DNA of 64,000 nucleotides from Streptomyces sp. DSM 110735 (GCF_016482685.1 NZ_JACYHF010000010.1:173007-237006); one strand, 5' to 3'; shown: positions 24,472-32,845, numbered from the stretch's first letter. Translations and numbers: made by a program. The notes: generated from the sequence alone by a model not told the origin.

Positions 24472-26286
24472 TCAGCTCGTGGTGACGGCGGTGTCGTCCA
24501 CGACGAAGCTGGTCTGCTGCGAGGAGTCCTCGACGCCGCTGAACTTCACGGTGACCGTCTGGCCCGCGAAGGACGACAGGTCGAAGGTCTTCTGCGCGTA
24601 CCCGGAGGCGGCGTTGACGTTGGAGTACGTCGCCAGGGTGGTCGAACCGGCGGTCACGGTCAGCTTGTCGTACGCGGTGCTGCCCGTCTCGGCGGTGTCG
24701 ATGTGCAGGTAGAAGGTGAAGCTGGCCTTGCAGCCCGCGGGGATCGTCACCGACTGGGAGAGCGTGTCGGTGTGCGACGAGCCGTAGCCGTCGAGCCACG
24801 CCTTGTACGAACCGGCGTGCGCCGCCTCGCCGCTGTCGGAGTTGATGACCCCGCTGCTGGCGGACCAGGTGGTGTTGCCGGACTCGAAGCCGGGGTTGCC
24901 GAGCAACTGCGCCGAGGTGCAGGTGCCGCCGCCCCCGCCACCGCTGGAGCCGCCGGAGGTGAAGGCGGCGGTGCCGTTGGGGGTGCCCCAGCCGGTCGGA
25001 CCGTCGTAACCGGCGCGCGCGGTGCAGAAGTACGAGGTGGAGCAGGAGCCGTTGCTGCCGCTGGTCACGTCGTTGAGGTTCGCGGTGTGGTTGTAGGGGT
25101 ACTGCGCCGGGTAGTCCGAGGCGCCCGGGGTGCCCGCGAGGGCGTAGACACCGGCGATGATCGGGGCGGAGGCGCTGGTGCCGCCGTAGACCGCCCAGCC
25201 GGAGCCGCCGTAGGTGTCGTAGACGGCGACGCCGGTGGCCGGGTCGGCGACGGCGGAGACGTCGGACTCCATGCGCTTGGCGCAGCTCGTGTCGGTCTGC
25301 CAGGCGGGCTTCGGGTCGTAGGCGGAGCAGCCGGAGCCGGTGCCCTCGGTGGAGCTGGTGTGCCAGACGGACTCGCTCCAGCCGCGGGAGTTGGACGCGG
25401 TGGTGAGCGCGGTGCCGCCGACGGCGGTCACGTACTGCGAGGTCGCCGGGTACTCGGCGCCGTAGCCCTCGTCACCGGCGGAGACGGTGATGGCGACGCC
25501 GGGGTGCTTGAAGTACTGGGTGTCCTCGGTGGTCTGGGAGGAGGACTCGCTGCCGCCCCAACTGTTGGAGACGAACTTGGCGCCCAGCGCGACGGCCTCG
25601 TTCTCGGCCTTGCCGAGGTCGGTGTCGTTCGCGGAGCTGGCCTCGACCAGGATGATGTTGCAGTTGGGGCAGACCGCGCTGACCATGTCGATGTCCAGCG
25701 CCTCCTCACCCGCCCAGCCCTTGTCGTTGGTGGGCAGCGAGGTGGTGGAGCCGGTCTGGGAGACCTGCTTGAAGCAGCCGTTGGCCTTGGTGCAGGCGGA
25801 CAGACCGTAGGTGGAGCGGTAGGTGGCGAGGTCCGCCTCGGCGTTGGGGTCGTTGTAGGCGTCGACCACCGCGACGGTCAGCCCCGAGCCGCCGGTGGAG
25901 GGCAGGGCGTAGGCGCTGTGCAGGTTGGCCGGGGAGAGGCCGGAGGGGGTGGCGGCGGCGACCGCGGAGGCGAGCCGCTGCTTGATGTCGGTGCGGCGCT
26001 GGGCGAAGCAGGACGCCTGGCCCGCCTTCGCGGTGGCGCACAGATGGGTGGTCGGGACCTTCTGGCCGGCCTTGCCGGTGGTGTGGAAGGTCTGCCGGTC
26101 CGGGTCGGTCAGCGCCTTGTGGTTCTGGGTGGTGCGCGAGGCGTGGGAGGTGGCCGGGGCGGTGGTGCCGGCCGAGGCCGTGGGGGCCGCGGTGAATCCG
26201 GCGACGGAGAGGGCGAGTGCGGGGAGGGCGACGGCGAGGAGTCTGGACAGACTCCGTCTCCGCCCGCCGGTGCGTGACTCACGCAT
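24472..26286 (-). CDS. Secreted S53 (sedolisin) serine-carboxyl peptidase
   Basis: A 604-residue secreted protease from ATG 26286 with GGAGG upstream. The signal peptide covers about residues 1-40, ending APTASAG. Catalytic Glu and Asp are in GWAGEEALDIDMVSA (about 190-200), the oxyanion Asp is in VSAGDEGYG, and the nucleophile Ser is in YGGTSASAPI at about 371. The usual long S53 pro-domain is short or absent between the signal peptide and the catalytic part. After a Gly-rich linker (SSGGGGGGT) a C-terminal domain of about 140 residues (NPGFESGNTTWSASSGV) looks like a jelly-roll binding module. The optimum pH and substrates are not predictable. Confidence 0.9.
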   Translation of the reverse strand: MRESRTGGRRRSLSRLLAVALPALALSVAGFTAAPTASAGTTAPATSHASRTTQNHKALTDPDRQTFHTTGKAGQKVPTTHLCATAKAGQASCFAQRRTDIKQRLASAVAAATPSGLSPANLHSAYALPSTGGSGLTVAVVDAYNDPNAEADLATYRSTYGLSACTKANGCFKQVSQTGSTTSLPTNDKGWAGEEALDIDMVSAVCPNCNIILVEASSANDTDLGKAENEAVALGAKFVSNSWGGSESSSQTTEDTQYFKHPGVAITVSAGDEGYGAEYPATSQYVTAVGGTALTTASNSRGWSESVWHTSSTEGTGSGCSAYDPKPAWQTDTSCAKRMESDVSAVADPATGVAVYDTYGGSGWAVYGGTSASAPIIAGVYALAGTPGASDYPAQYPYNHTANLNDVTSGSNGSCSTSYFCTARAGYDGPTGWGTPNGTAAFTSGGSSGGGGGGTCTSAQLLGNPGFESGNTTWSASSGVINSDSGEAAHAGSYKAWLDGYGSSHTDTLSQSVTIPAGCKASFTFYLHIDTAETGSTAYDKLTVTAGSTTLATYSNVNAASGYAQKTFDLSSFAGQTVTVKFSGVEDSSQQTSFVVDDTAVTTS

Positions 26287-26504
26287 GGGGAACTGCCTCC
26301 ATGGGAAGTGGGGTTCTCGCACTGGATTGGCAGGCACGTGACGCGCGTAGCGGCGGCAGAGCGCGCGGTCATGGGCATGACACTCTCAGACGTCCGGCAT
26401 GTCGATGAGCGTGACATGACAGGTCGCGGGAGGAACGTAGCCCCGGGGCGCGGACGCCCGGCAGTACCGCAGGGAATTCTTTGCCCCGCCATAGAAAGCG
26501 GTTG
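26287..26504. other. Intergenic region upstream of the S53 protease gene
   Basis: This 218-base gap holds no gene. It contains several GTGACA/TGACAT-like words between 26370 and 26425 that could belong to the protease promoter, but I see no consensus -35/-10 pair that I would defend. Confidence 0.4.
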
Positions 26505-26524
26505 GCCCCCTCATAGGAGGGGGC
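26505..26524. terminator. Terminator downstream of cysM
   Basis: GCCCCCTC (26505-26512) and GAGGGGGC (26517-26524) form an 8-bp stem with loop ATAG, about 100 bases past the cysM stop. Confidence 0.6.
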
Positions 26525-26578
26525 TGACGCGATCTTGTGCGCCTCCCGGGTTTGACCGGAAGGAGCCTTGTGGCAGGT

Positions 26579-26623
26579 GGTCTTGAGGCGGGCGGTCTTG
26601 AGGCGGGTGGTCTTGAGGCGGGT
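26579..26623 (-). repeat. Three 15-bp tandem repeats abutting the cysM stop codon
   Basis: GGTCTTGAGGCGGG(C/T) occurs three times head to tail (26579-26593, 26594-26608, 26609-26623). The last copy shares a base with the cysM TGA (26625-26623). Read from the minus strand, the unit is ACCCGCCTCAAGACC, and a decayed fourth copy follows. The unit is a multiple of three, so a read-through product would repeat a five-residue motif. Confidence 0.85.
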
Positions 26624-27573
26624 CAGGCCCAGAGCTGGCCGTGCAGCGCCTCGACCGCCTCTTCTGTGGTCGCGGCGGTGTAGACGCCGGTGGAGAGGTA
26701 CTTCCAGCCGCCGTCGGCGACCACGAACACGATGTCCGCGCTCTCCCCCGCCTTGACCGCCTTGCGCCCGACCCCAATCGCCGCGTGCAGCACGGCGCCG
26801 GTGGAGACGCCCGCGAAGATGCCCTCCTGCTGGAGGAGTTCCCGGGTACGGGCCACCGCGTCCGCCGAGCCGACGGAGAACCGGGTGGTGAGCACCGAGG
26901 CGTCGTACAGCTCGGGCACGAAGCCCTCGTCGAGGTTGCGCAGCCCGTAGACCAGGTCGTCGTAGCGCGGCTCGGCGGCGACGATCCTCACGTCCGGCTT
27001 CTGCTCGCGCAGATAGCGGCCGACGCCCATCAGGGTGCCGGTGGTGCCGAGCCCCGCCACGAAGTGGGTGACCGAGGGCAGGTCGGCGAGGATCTCGGGT
27101 CCGGTGGTGGCGTAGTGGGCGCCCGCGTTGTCCGGGTTGCCGTACTGGTAGAGCATCACCCAGTCGGGGTGCTCCGCCGCCAGCTCCTTGGCCACGCGCA
27201 CGGCGGTGTTGGAGCCGCCCGCCGCCGGGGAGGAGATGATCTCCGCGCCCCACATGGCGAGCAGGTCACGGCGCTCCTGCGAGGTGTTCTCCGGCATGAC
27301 GCAGACCATCCGGTAGCCCTTGAGCTTGGCGGCCATGGCGAGCGAGATGCCGGTGTTGCCCGAGGTGGGCTCCAGGATCGTGCAGCCCGGGGTGAGCCGG
27401 CCGTCCTTCTCCGCCTGCTCGATCATGTGCAGCGCGGGGCGGTCCTTGACCGAGCCGGTGGGGTTGCGGTCCTCCAGCTTGGCCCAGAGGCGGACGTCGG
27501 GGGACGGCGAGAGCCGCGGCAGACGCACCAGAGGGGTGTCGCCCACCGCGGCCAGCGGGGAGTCGTAGCGCAT
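26623..27573 (-). CDS. cysM: Cysteine synthase CysM (CysO-dependent type)
   Basis: A 316-residue PLP enzyme that joins a serine-derived acceptor to sulfide carried as a thiocarboxylate on CysO. It starts at ATG 27573; upstream in-frame residues lack a ribosome site. The PLP lysine is residue 43 in NPTGSVKDRPA, the substrate loop is PTSGNTGISLAMAA, and the phosphate-binding glycines are in GLGTTGTLMGVGRYL. Gene order mec+ - cysO - cysM on one strand is the pattern known from Mycobacterium for the O-phosphoserine/CysO route. A 15-bp triplicate repeat touches its stop codon. Confidence 0.95.
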   Translation of the reverse strand: MRYDSPLAAVGDTPLVRLPRLSPSPDVRLWAKLEDRNPTGSVKDRPALHMIEQAEKDGRLTPGCTILEPTSGNTGISLAMAAKLKGYRMVCVMPENTSQERRDLLAMWGAEIISSPAAGGSNTAVRVAKELAAEHPDWVMLYQYGNPDNAGAHYATTGPEILADLPSVTHFVAGLGTTGTLMGVGRYLREQKPDVRIVAAEPRYDDLVYGLRNLDEGFVPELYDASVLTTRFSVGSADAVARTRELLQQEGIFAGVSTGAVLHAAIGVGRKAVKAGESADIVFVVADGGWKYLSTGVYTAATTEEAVEALHGQLWA

Positions 27574-27589
27574 GGAGCCCGACGACCGA

Positions 27590-27868
27590 TCAGACCATCC
27601 CACCGGCGACCGCCGGCAGGATCGTCACGGTGTCGCCGTCGGACAGCTTGGTGTCGATGCCGTCCACGAAGCGCACGTCCTCGTCGTTCAGGTAGACGTT
27701 CACGAACCGGCGCAACTGACCGGCGTCGACCACCCGGTCCCGGATGCCCGCGTGCCGGGTCTCCAGGTCGGCGAACAGCTCGGCGAGGGTCGCCCCGGCG
27801 CCCTCGACCGCCTTCTGGCCGTCGGTGTACTGGCGGAGGATGGTGGGGATGCGGACCTCGATGGCCAT
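27590..27868 (-). CDS. cysO: Sulfur-carrier protein CysO (MoaD/ThiS fold)
   Basis: A 92-residue ubiquitin-like sulfur carrier from ATG 27868 with CAGGAG upstream. It starts MAIEVRIPTILRQYTDGQKA and has VNVYLNDEDVRFVDGIDT and the C-terminal GDTVTILPAVAGGMV. In Mtb CysO the functional terminus is the Gly-Gly, which becomes a thiocarboxylate. Here two residues (Met-Val) follow it, so the chain must be trimmed before activation, probably by the JAMM protease encoded at 28044. The gap to cysM is 16 bases, a clear operon. Confidence 0.94.
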   Translation of the reverse strand: MAIEVRIPTILRQYTDGQKAVEGAGATLAELFADLETRHAGIRDRVVDAGQLRRFVNVYLNDEDVRFVDGIDTKLSDGDTVTILPAVAGGMV

Positions 27869-27921
27869 GGTTGCGGGCTCCTGTCGGAAGGGGTCGTCGG
27901 GGCTGCGGGCTCGCTACGTCC

Positions 27922-27972
27922 ACCGCGGACGTCGGCGGTGGGCCCACACCACGGTCAGAACCATGAGCTCAT
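27922..27972 (-). CDS. Possible 16-residue leader peptide upstream of cysO
   Basis: Within the 175-base gap between mec+ and cysO, an ATG at about 27972 opens the frame MVLTVVWAHRRRPRWT, then TAG. A small hairpin (ACGTCC/GGACGT) overlaps its end. Short peptides with an aliphatic start and an Arg-rich tail occur upstream of sulfur genes in Streptomyces, which makes this plausible, but there is no strong ribosome site and no Cys-rich stretch. It may be chance. Confidence 0.3.
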
Positions 27973-28043
27973 CGTATCGATTCCCGGACCGCCGCCCGGA
28001 AGGTGTTCCCACATGCCGGACATTTTCCGACCGCGATGTGAGA

Positions 28044-28466
28044 TCAGTACGCCTCGACGACCTTGATCTCCTCTTCGGTGACCTCGCCGTCCAGGATGCG
28101 GAAGGAACGGAACTGGAAATCGCCGAGCCCGTCGGCGTCCGCCGTGGAGACCAGGACGTAGTGGGCGCCGGGCTCGTTGGCGTAGCCGATGTCGGTGCGC
28201 GAGGGGTACGCCTCGGTCGCGGTGTGGGAGTGGTAGACGATCACCGGCTCCTCGTCGCGGTCGTCCATCTCCCGGTAGAGCTTGAGCAGGTCCTGCGAGT
28301 CGAACTCGTAGAACGTGGGCGAGCGTGCCGCGTTCAGCATCGGGACGAAGCGCTCGGGGCGGTCGGTGCCCTCCGGTCCCGCGACCACGCCGCACGCCTC
28401 GTCGGGGTGGTCCGCGCGGGCGTGGGCGACGATCTTGTCGTACAGGTCCTGGGTGATGGTCAGCAT
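28044..28466 (-). CDS. mec: Mec+ JAMM metalloprotease (CysO-cysteine peptidase)
   Basis: A 140-residue zinc protease from ATG 28466. The JAMM signature is complete: a conserved acidic/Cys region DEACGVVAG near residue 24, then HSHTATEAYPSRTDIGYA at about 79-96 with two His, Ser and Asp in the H-x-H-x(7)-S-x(2)-D spacing. In Mycobacterium, Mec+ cleaves cysteine from the CysO-Cys adduct, releasing free cysteine and recycled carrier. It lies first in the mec+ - cysO - cysM cluster. The same activity could trim the extra Met-Val from CysO. Confidence 0.93.
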   Translation of the reverse strand: MLTITQDLYDKIVAHARADHPDEACGVVAGPEGTDRPERFVPMLNAARSPTFYEFDSQDLLKLYREMDDRDEEPVIVYHSHTATEAYPSRTDIGYANEPGAHYVLVSTADADGLGDFQFRSFRILDGEVTEEEIKVVEAY

Positions 28467-28486
28467 GGTCGCCAGGATAGGAGCAT

Positions 28487-28523
28487 GGGCCGTCCCGTAC
28501 CGAGGTGCGGTACGGGACGGCCC
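28487..28523. terminator. Hairpin between mec+ and permease genes
   Basis: GGGCCGTCCCGTACC (28487-28501) and its exact complement (28509-28523) make a 15-bp stem with a 7-base loop. It lies 21 bases before the mec+ start and 88 bases past the permease stop, so it probably terminates the permease transcript and may insulate mec+. A second, imperfect hairpin follows at about 28549-28584. Confidence 0.75.
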
Positions 28524-28610
28524 ACATGGCGGACGCCCTGAGCGGCGGCCGGCGGGAGTGCCACGAGTACTCCCGACGGCCGGGCGTCCTGGATGGTCCT
28601 GTCGGTGGGG

Positions 28611-30029
28611 TCAGCCCACCTTCTCCAGAGCGGGTTCGTCGCGCTCCCCGGTCTGCGGCGTACGCGACTTCATGACGAACCAGCCGATGCCGAGGGCGAC
28701 GGCCCAGACCGCCATCACGTACAGGCAGATGCGGGAGTCGGCATCGTACGCGATCAAGCCCGTGACGAAGAGCAGGAAGGCGATCGCGATGTACGAGCAC
28801 ACCGAGCCGCCCGGCGCCGGGAAGGACGAGGCGGGCAGCTTGCCCGCGACGACCTTGCGGCGGTAGAGCACATGGCTGATCAGGATCATCAGCCAGGTCC
28901 AGATGCCCGCGGCGGTGGCGATGGAGGTGACGTAGCCGAACGCCTTCGCCGGGACGACGTAGTTCAGGACCACGCCGATGCCCATGAAGAGCACCGAGAC
29001 GGTGACACCGATCGCCGGGGTCTTGGAGGACGACAGGCGGGAGAAGATCTTCGGCGCCTCGCCGCTGTCCGCCAGGGTGCGCAGCATGCGTCCCGTGGAG
29101 TACATGCCGGAGTTGCAGGAGGAGAGCGCGGCGGTCAGGACGACGAAGTTGACGATGCCCGCGCCCGCCGGGATGCCGATCTCCGCGAACGCCTTCACGA
29201 ACGGGCTGACACCCGCCGAGAACTCGGTCCACTTGACCACGCACAGGATCACGGTCAGGGCGCCGACGTAGAAGAGGGCGATGCGCCAGGGCAGCGTGTT
29301 GATCGCCTTCGGCAGGGTCTTCTCGGGGTCCTCGGACTCGCCCGCGGTGACGCCGACCAGCTCGACGGCGAGGTAGGCGAACATGACGCCCTGGAGCGTC
29401 ATCAGGGAAGAACCGATTCCCTTGGGGAAGAAGCCGTCGAACGCGTAGAGGTTCGAGACGGAGGCGGTGTCACCGGCGGCGCTGAAGCCGAAGGTCAGCA
29501 CGCCGAGACCGATCACGATCATGCCGATCAGGGCGGTGACCTTGACCATCGAGAACCAGAACTCCAGCTCGCCGAAGAGCTTCACGGAGATCAGGTTGAC
29601 GCCGAACAGCACCACCAGGAAGACCAGCGCGGTGACCCACCGCGGGACGCCCGGGAACCAGTAGTCGACGTAGATCGCGGCAGCCGTCAGCTCGGCCATG
29701 CCGGTCACGACCCACATCAGCCAGTACGTCCAGCCGGTGAAGTAACCGAAGAAGGGGCCGAGGAACTCGCGCGAGTACTCGGCGAACGAACCGGAGACCG
29801 GGCGGTAGAGCAGCAGCTCGCCCAGGGCCCGCATGATGAAGAAGATGATCGCGCCCGCGAGGGCGTACATGAGGATCAGACTGGGACCGGCCTTGGCGAT
29901 GTTCGCCCCGGCTCCCAGGAACAGGCCGACGCCGACCGCGCCGCCGATGGCGATCATCTGGACCTGGCGGCTGCCGAGTCCTCGCTCGTACCCCTCCTCA
30001 GGGGCTTCGGTGACCTTCTCAGAGGCCAT
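28611..30029 (-). CDS. Amino-acid permease (AAT/APC family)
   Basis: A 472-residue, 12-helix H+-coupled amino-acid importer from ATG 30029 with GGAGAAAGG upstream. The family hallmark IAIGGAVGVGLFLGAGANIAKAGPS is at about residues 26-50, and helix 1 unwinds at the GGAVGVGLF motif. GELLLYRPVSGSFAEYSREF follows in helix 3, and TAALSSCNSGMYSTGRML is in helix 8. It is closest in appearance to the AnsP/GabP/CycA group; the substrate cannot be chosen. Nine-base inverted arms at 30198-30222 may be its operator. Confidence 0.9.
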   Translation of the reverse strand: MASEKVTEAPEEGYERGLGSRQVQMIAIGGAVGVGLFLGAGANIAKAGPSLILMYALAGAIIFFIMRALGELLLYRPVSGSFAEYSREFLGPFFGYFTGWTYWLMWVVTGMAELTAAAIYVDYWFPGVPRWVTALVFLVVLFGVNLISVKLFGELEFWFSMVKVTALIGMIVIGLGVLTFGFSAAGDTASVSNLYAFDGFFPKGIGSSLMTLQGVMFAYLAVELVGVTAGESEDPEKTLPKAINTLPWRIALFYVGALTVILCVVKWTEFSAGVSPFVKAFAEIGIPAGAGIVNFVVLTAALSSCNSGMYSTGRMLRTLADSGEAPKIFSRLSSSKTPAIGVTVSVLFMGIGVVLNYVVPAKAFGYVTSIATAAGIWTWLMILISHVLYRRKVVAGKLPASSFPAPGGSVCSYIAIAFLLFVTGLIAYDADSRICLYVMAVWAVALGIGWFVMKSRTPQTGERDEPALEKVG

Positions 30030-30197
30030 GGTGGTGCGCCTTTCTCCATGCCGACCCGCGGCCGGTCAGCGGCCTCGGATCGGGTTTCGATCCCCCCGGA
30101 ACTGATGGAGCTGGGCGGGTTGCGAGCCCGCCCGTGCCTGGCCGGCGGTCGCCGGCTCGGTGGCGCACCCGGTCGAACATGGGTGGTGTTCGCCGGG

Positions 30198-30222
30198 CGG
30201 TCGTGAAGATTTATCACGACCG
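30198..30222. promoter_or_regulatory. Inverted repeat in the permease upstream region
   Basis: CGGTCGTGA (30198-30206) and TCACGACCG (30214-30222) flank AGATTTA. The position, about 170 bases before the permease start and in the least GC-rich part of the gap, suits an operator or distal promoter. No regulator gene lies beside it. Confidence 0.55.
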
Positions 30223-30326
30223 CAACAATGATCACAGGGGGTCCGTGTGGCGCATCACACTGGAAGAAGCGGACAAAGAGCGCGCGAACAGGACATACCA
30301 GGCCGCAACGGTGACGCGATCGTTAT

Positions 30327-30364
30327 CCGGATTTGAGCGTCCTCTGAGCGAACACAAAATCCGG
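30327..30364. terminator. Hairpin after the clpS-DUF2017 operon
   Basis: CCGGATTT (30327-30334) and AAATCCGG (30357-30364) can pair across a 22-base loop, 47 bases beyond the DUF2017 stop. It is weaker than other terminators in the window. Confidence 0.45.
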
Positions 30365-30375
30365 CGGATCGTTAC

Positions 30376-30420
30376 AAACGGCTACGGCAACAGGGTTACG
30401 GCAGCGGGGTTTACGGCAGC
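30376..30420 (-). repeat. 15-bp tandem repeat carrying three successive in-frame stops
   Basis: Read from the minus strand, GCTGCCGTAAACCCC (30420-30406), GCTGCCGTAACCCTG (30405-30391) and TTGCCGTAGCCGTTT (30390-30376) are successive copies. The first contains the true DUF2017 stop TAA. The period is five codons, so the second TAA and third TAG are in the same frame. Confidence 0.8.
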
Positions 30421-31022
30421 AGCGTGGAGACGAGCGTCTCCTGGAGCCCGCCGAGCCAGAGGTAGGCGAGCACCATCGGCTTGCGCGGATCGTGGTCCGG
30501 GAGGTGGTACAGCGGATCGGTGTCGTCCTCGTCGGTGATCTCCAGCCGGGCGCCGATCGCGAGCCGGAGGTCGTTGAGCGCGGTCAGCCACTGCCGGGAC
30601 TCGTCCGGGGAGAGCTTCAGCACCGCCACGCCCTCGTCCGCCGCCGCCGAGGCGGGGGCGTCCAGGGTGCGGATCACCGCGAGCGCGTTCTCCCGCTTGC
30701 CCGCGCGCAGGTCGTTCTCGGTGTAGCGGCGGAACTCGGCGGAGTGCTCCTCGCGCTCGGCCGCCTCCGCGGCGGTGTCCGGCTCCCGCTCGGGGTCGGT
30801 GTAGGCGTCCGGGAAGAGCCGGCGCAGCACCGGGTCGCTCGGCGGCTCGCTCGGGCCCTCGGCGAACAGCCCGGCCAGCGGGTCGGCGGAGGCGTCCTCG
30901 GCGGGACCGGGACCGATCAGCTCCAGGAGCTGCACGGCCAGGGACCGGATGATGGAGATCTCGACGTCGTCGAGCGCGACGGCCGCGCCGCCGCCGGGGA
31001 GCGGTTCGAAGTGTCCGGGCAT
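30411..31022 (-). CDS. DUF2017 family protein
   Basis: A 203-residue acidic protein from ATG 31022, nine bases after clpS. Members of DUF2017 nearly always follow clpS in actinobacteria, and the family is uncharacterised. The N-terminus MPGHFEPLPGGGAAVALDD is followed by EISIIRSLAVQLLELIGP, a charged middle with PVLRRLFPDAYTD, and a helical C-terminal half (DESRQWLTALNDLRLAIGAR; AYLWLGGLQETL). Context suggests a link to N-end-rule proteolysis or its substrates, but that is inference. The 3' end is triplicated. Confidence 0.93.
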   Translation of the reverse strand: MPGHFEPLPGGGAAVALDDVEISIIRSLAVQLLELIGPGPAEDASADPLAGLFAEGPSEPPSDPVLRRLFPDAYTDPEREPDTAAEAAEREEHSAEFRRYTENDLRAGKRENALAVIRTLDAPASAAADEGVAVLKLSPDESRQWLTALNDLRLAIGARLEITDEDDTDPLYHLPDHDPRKPMVLAYLWLGGLQETLVSTLLP

Positions 31023-31031
31023 GTGTCTGGG

Positions 31032-31340
31032 TTACTTCCGGTCCTGCTGGAGGGTGGCCCACAGACCGTAGCCGTGCATCGCCTGCACGTCGCGTTCCAT
31101 CTCCTCGCGGCTGCCGCTGGAGACGACCGCCCGGCCCTTGTGGTGGACGTCGAGCATGAGCTTGGTGGCCTTGTCCTTGGGATAGCCGAAGTACGTCTGG
31201 AAGACGTACGTCACATAGCTCATGAGGTTGACCGGGTCGTTGTGGACGATCGTGACCCAGGGGACGTCGGGCTCGGGTACGGCGAAGACCTCCTCCGCCG
31301 ACTCGGTGCGTTCGATCTCTACGGGAGCGGGTGACGTCAC
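31032..31340 (-). CDS. clpS: ATP-dependent Clp protease adaptor ClpS
   Basis: A 102-residue N-recognin adaptor that delivers proteins with destabilising N-termini to ClpAP/ClpCP. I take GTG 31340 as start; a longer frame to 31397 would run through the divergent pncB promoter. The core fold shows PWVTIVHNDPVNLMSYVTYVF (the HNDPVN motif that binds the N-degron), YFGYPKDKATKLMLDVHHKG and ERDVQAMHGYGLWATLQ. It is operonic with DUF2017 and divergent from pncB with 65 bases between starts. Confidence 0.95.
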   Translation of the reverse strand: MTSPAPVEIERTESAEEVFAVPEPDVPWVTIVHNDPVNLMSYVTYVFQTYFGYPKDKATKLMLDVHHKGRAVVSSGSREEMERDVQAMHGYGLWATLQQDRK

Positions 31341-31405
31341 ACAGCAATGCTGCCACGTGCCCCAGAAATCGTCACACTGACGAAATGGGAGTACCATCGC
31401 TCCCC

Positions 31406-32752
31406 ATGAACGCAGCGGACCTTGGGCTGCCGGTCGACGTCCCCTCGACGGCGCTCTTCACGGACCAGTACGAGCTGACCATGCTGCAGGCCGCCCTGCG
31501 GGCCGGAACGGCCGAGCGGCGCAGTGTGTTCGAGGTCTTCACCCGGCGACTGCCCGACGGGCGCCGGTACGGAGTCGTCGCGGGCACCGGGCGGGTGCTG
31601 GACGCGGTGACGAACTTCCGTTTCGACGCGCCCATGCTCGACTTCCTGCGCGAGCGGGAGATCGTCGACGCGGCGACCCTCGACTGGCTCGCGGACTACC
31701 GCTTCCGGGGCGACATCTGGGGCTACCCCGAGGGCGAGGTGTACTTCCCCGGCTCGCCGGTGCTGCGGGTCGAGGGCAGCTTCGCGGAGTGCGTGCTGCT
31801 GGAGACGGTGATCCTCTCGATCCTCAACCACGACTCGGCCATCGCGGCGGCCGCCTCGCGCATGTCCTCCGCCGCCGGTGACCGGCCGCTGATCGAGATG
31901 GGCGCCCGGCGCACGCACGAGCTGGCCGCCGTGGCCGCCGCGCGCGCCGCCTACATCGGCGGCTTCGCCACCACCTCCGACCTCGCCGCGGGCTTCCGCT
32001 ACGGCATCCCGACCGTCGGCACCTCCGCGCACGCCTTCACCCTGCTCCACGACCACGAGCGGGACGCCTTCCGCGCCCAGGTCGACGCGCTGGGCGCGGG
32101 GACGACGCTGCTGGTGGACACCTACGACGTCGCCGAGGCGGTGCGTCTGGCGGTGGAGGTGGCCGGGACCGATCTGGGCGCGGTGCGGATCGACTCCGGG
32201 GATCTGCTGCTGGTCGCGCACCGGGTGCGGCGGCAGCTCGACGAGCTGGGGGCGGTCAAGACGCGCATCGTCGTCACCTCGGACCTGGACGAGTACGCGA
32301 TCGCCTCGCTGGCGGCGGCGCCCGTGGACGCGTACGGGGTGGGCACGCAGCTCGTGACCGGCTCCGGGCATCCGACCTGCTCGATGGTCTACAAGCTGGT
32401 CGCGCGCGCCGAGTCCGCGGACCCCGCCGCGCCGCTGGTGCCGGTGGCGAAGAAGTCCAGCGGCGGCAAGACCTCCATCGGCGGGCGCAAGTGGGCGGCG
32501 CGGCGGCTGGACGGCTCCGGGATCGCGGAGGCGGAGGTCGTGGGCACGGGTGCGGTGCCGGACGAGCTGGCGGACCGGCAGTTGCTGGTCGAGCTGGTCA
32601 AGGGCGGCGAGGTGATCGCCCGCGAGCCGCTGGACGTGGCCCGTGACCGGCACAGCGCCGCCCGCGCGAACCTGCCGCTGTCGGCGACCCAGCTCTCCCG
32701 GGGGGAGCCGGTCCTTCCGACGGAGTACGTGCACCTGGGCTCGGGTAGCTAG
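31406..32752 (+). CDS. pncB: Nicotinate phosphoribosyltransferase
   Basis: A 448-residue enzyme converting nicotinate, PRPP and ATP to nicotinate mononucleotide in NAD salvage. ATG 31406 is chosen; ATG 31385 would add seven residues. Conserved segments include FTDQYELTMLQAAL at the N-terminus, IPTVGTSAHAFTLLH with the regulatory His, and VDTYDVAEAVRLA, VRIDSGDLLLVAHRVR and the phosphoribosyl-site TSDLDEYAI. The downstream nicotinamidase gene makes its substrate, so the two form a functional pair. Confidence 0.95.
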   Translation: MNAADLGLPVDVPSTALFTDQYELTMLQAALRAGTAERRSVFEVFTRRLPDGRRYGVVAGTGRVLDAVTNFRFDAPMLDFLREREIVDAATLDWLADYRFRGDIWGYPEGEVYFPGSPVLRVEGSFAECVLLETVILSILNHDSAIAAAASRMSSAAGDRPLIEMGARRTHELAAVAAARAAYIGGFATTSDLAAGFRYGIPTVGTSAHAFTLLHDHERDAFRAQVDALGAGTTLLVDTYDVAEAVRLAVEVAGTDLGAVRIDSGDLLLVAHRVRRQLDELGAVKTRIVVTSDLDEYAIASLAAAPVDAYGVGTQLVTGSGHPTCSMVYKLVARAESADPAAPLVPVAKKSSGGKTSIGGRKWAARRLDGSGIAEAEVVGTGAVPDELADRQLLVELVKGGEVIAREPLDVARDRHSAARANLPLSATQLSRGEPVLPTEYVHLGSGS

Positions 32753-32845
32753 AGCGGGACCGCTGTACGCCGTTCACGCCCTCTCCCGCCGGAGCCCGGA
32801 AGTCTCTAGGCTCGATTCCTTGGACCCCACTCGAAGGACACCAGC

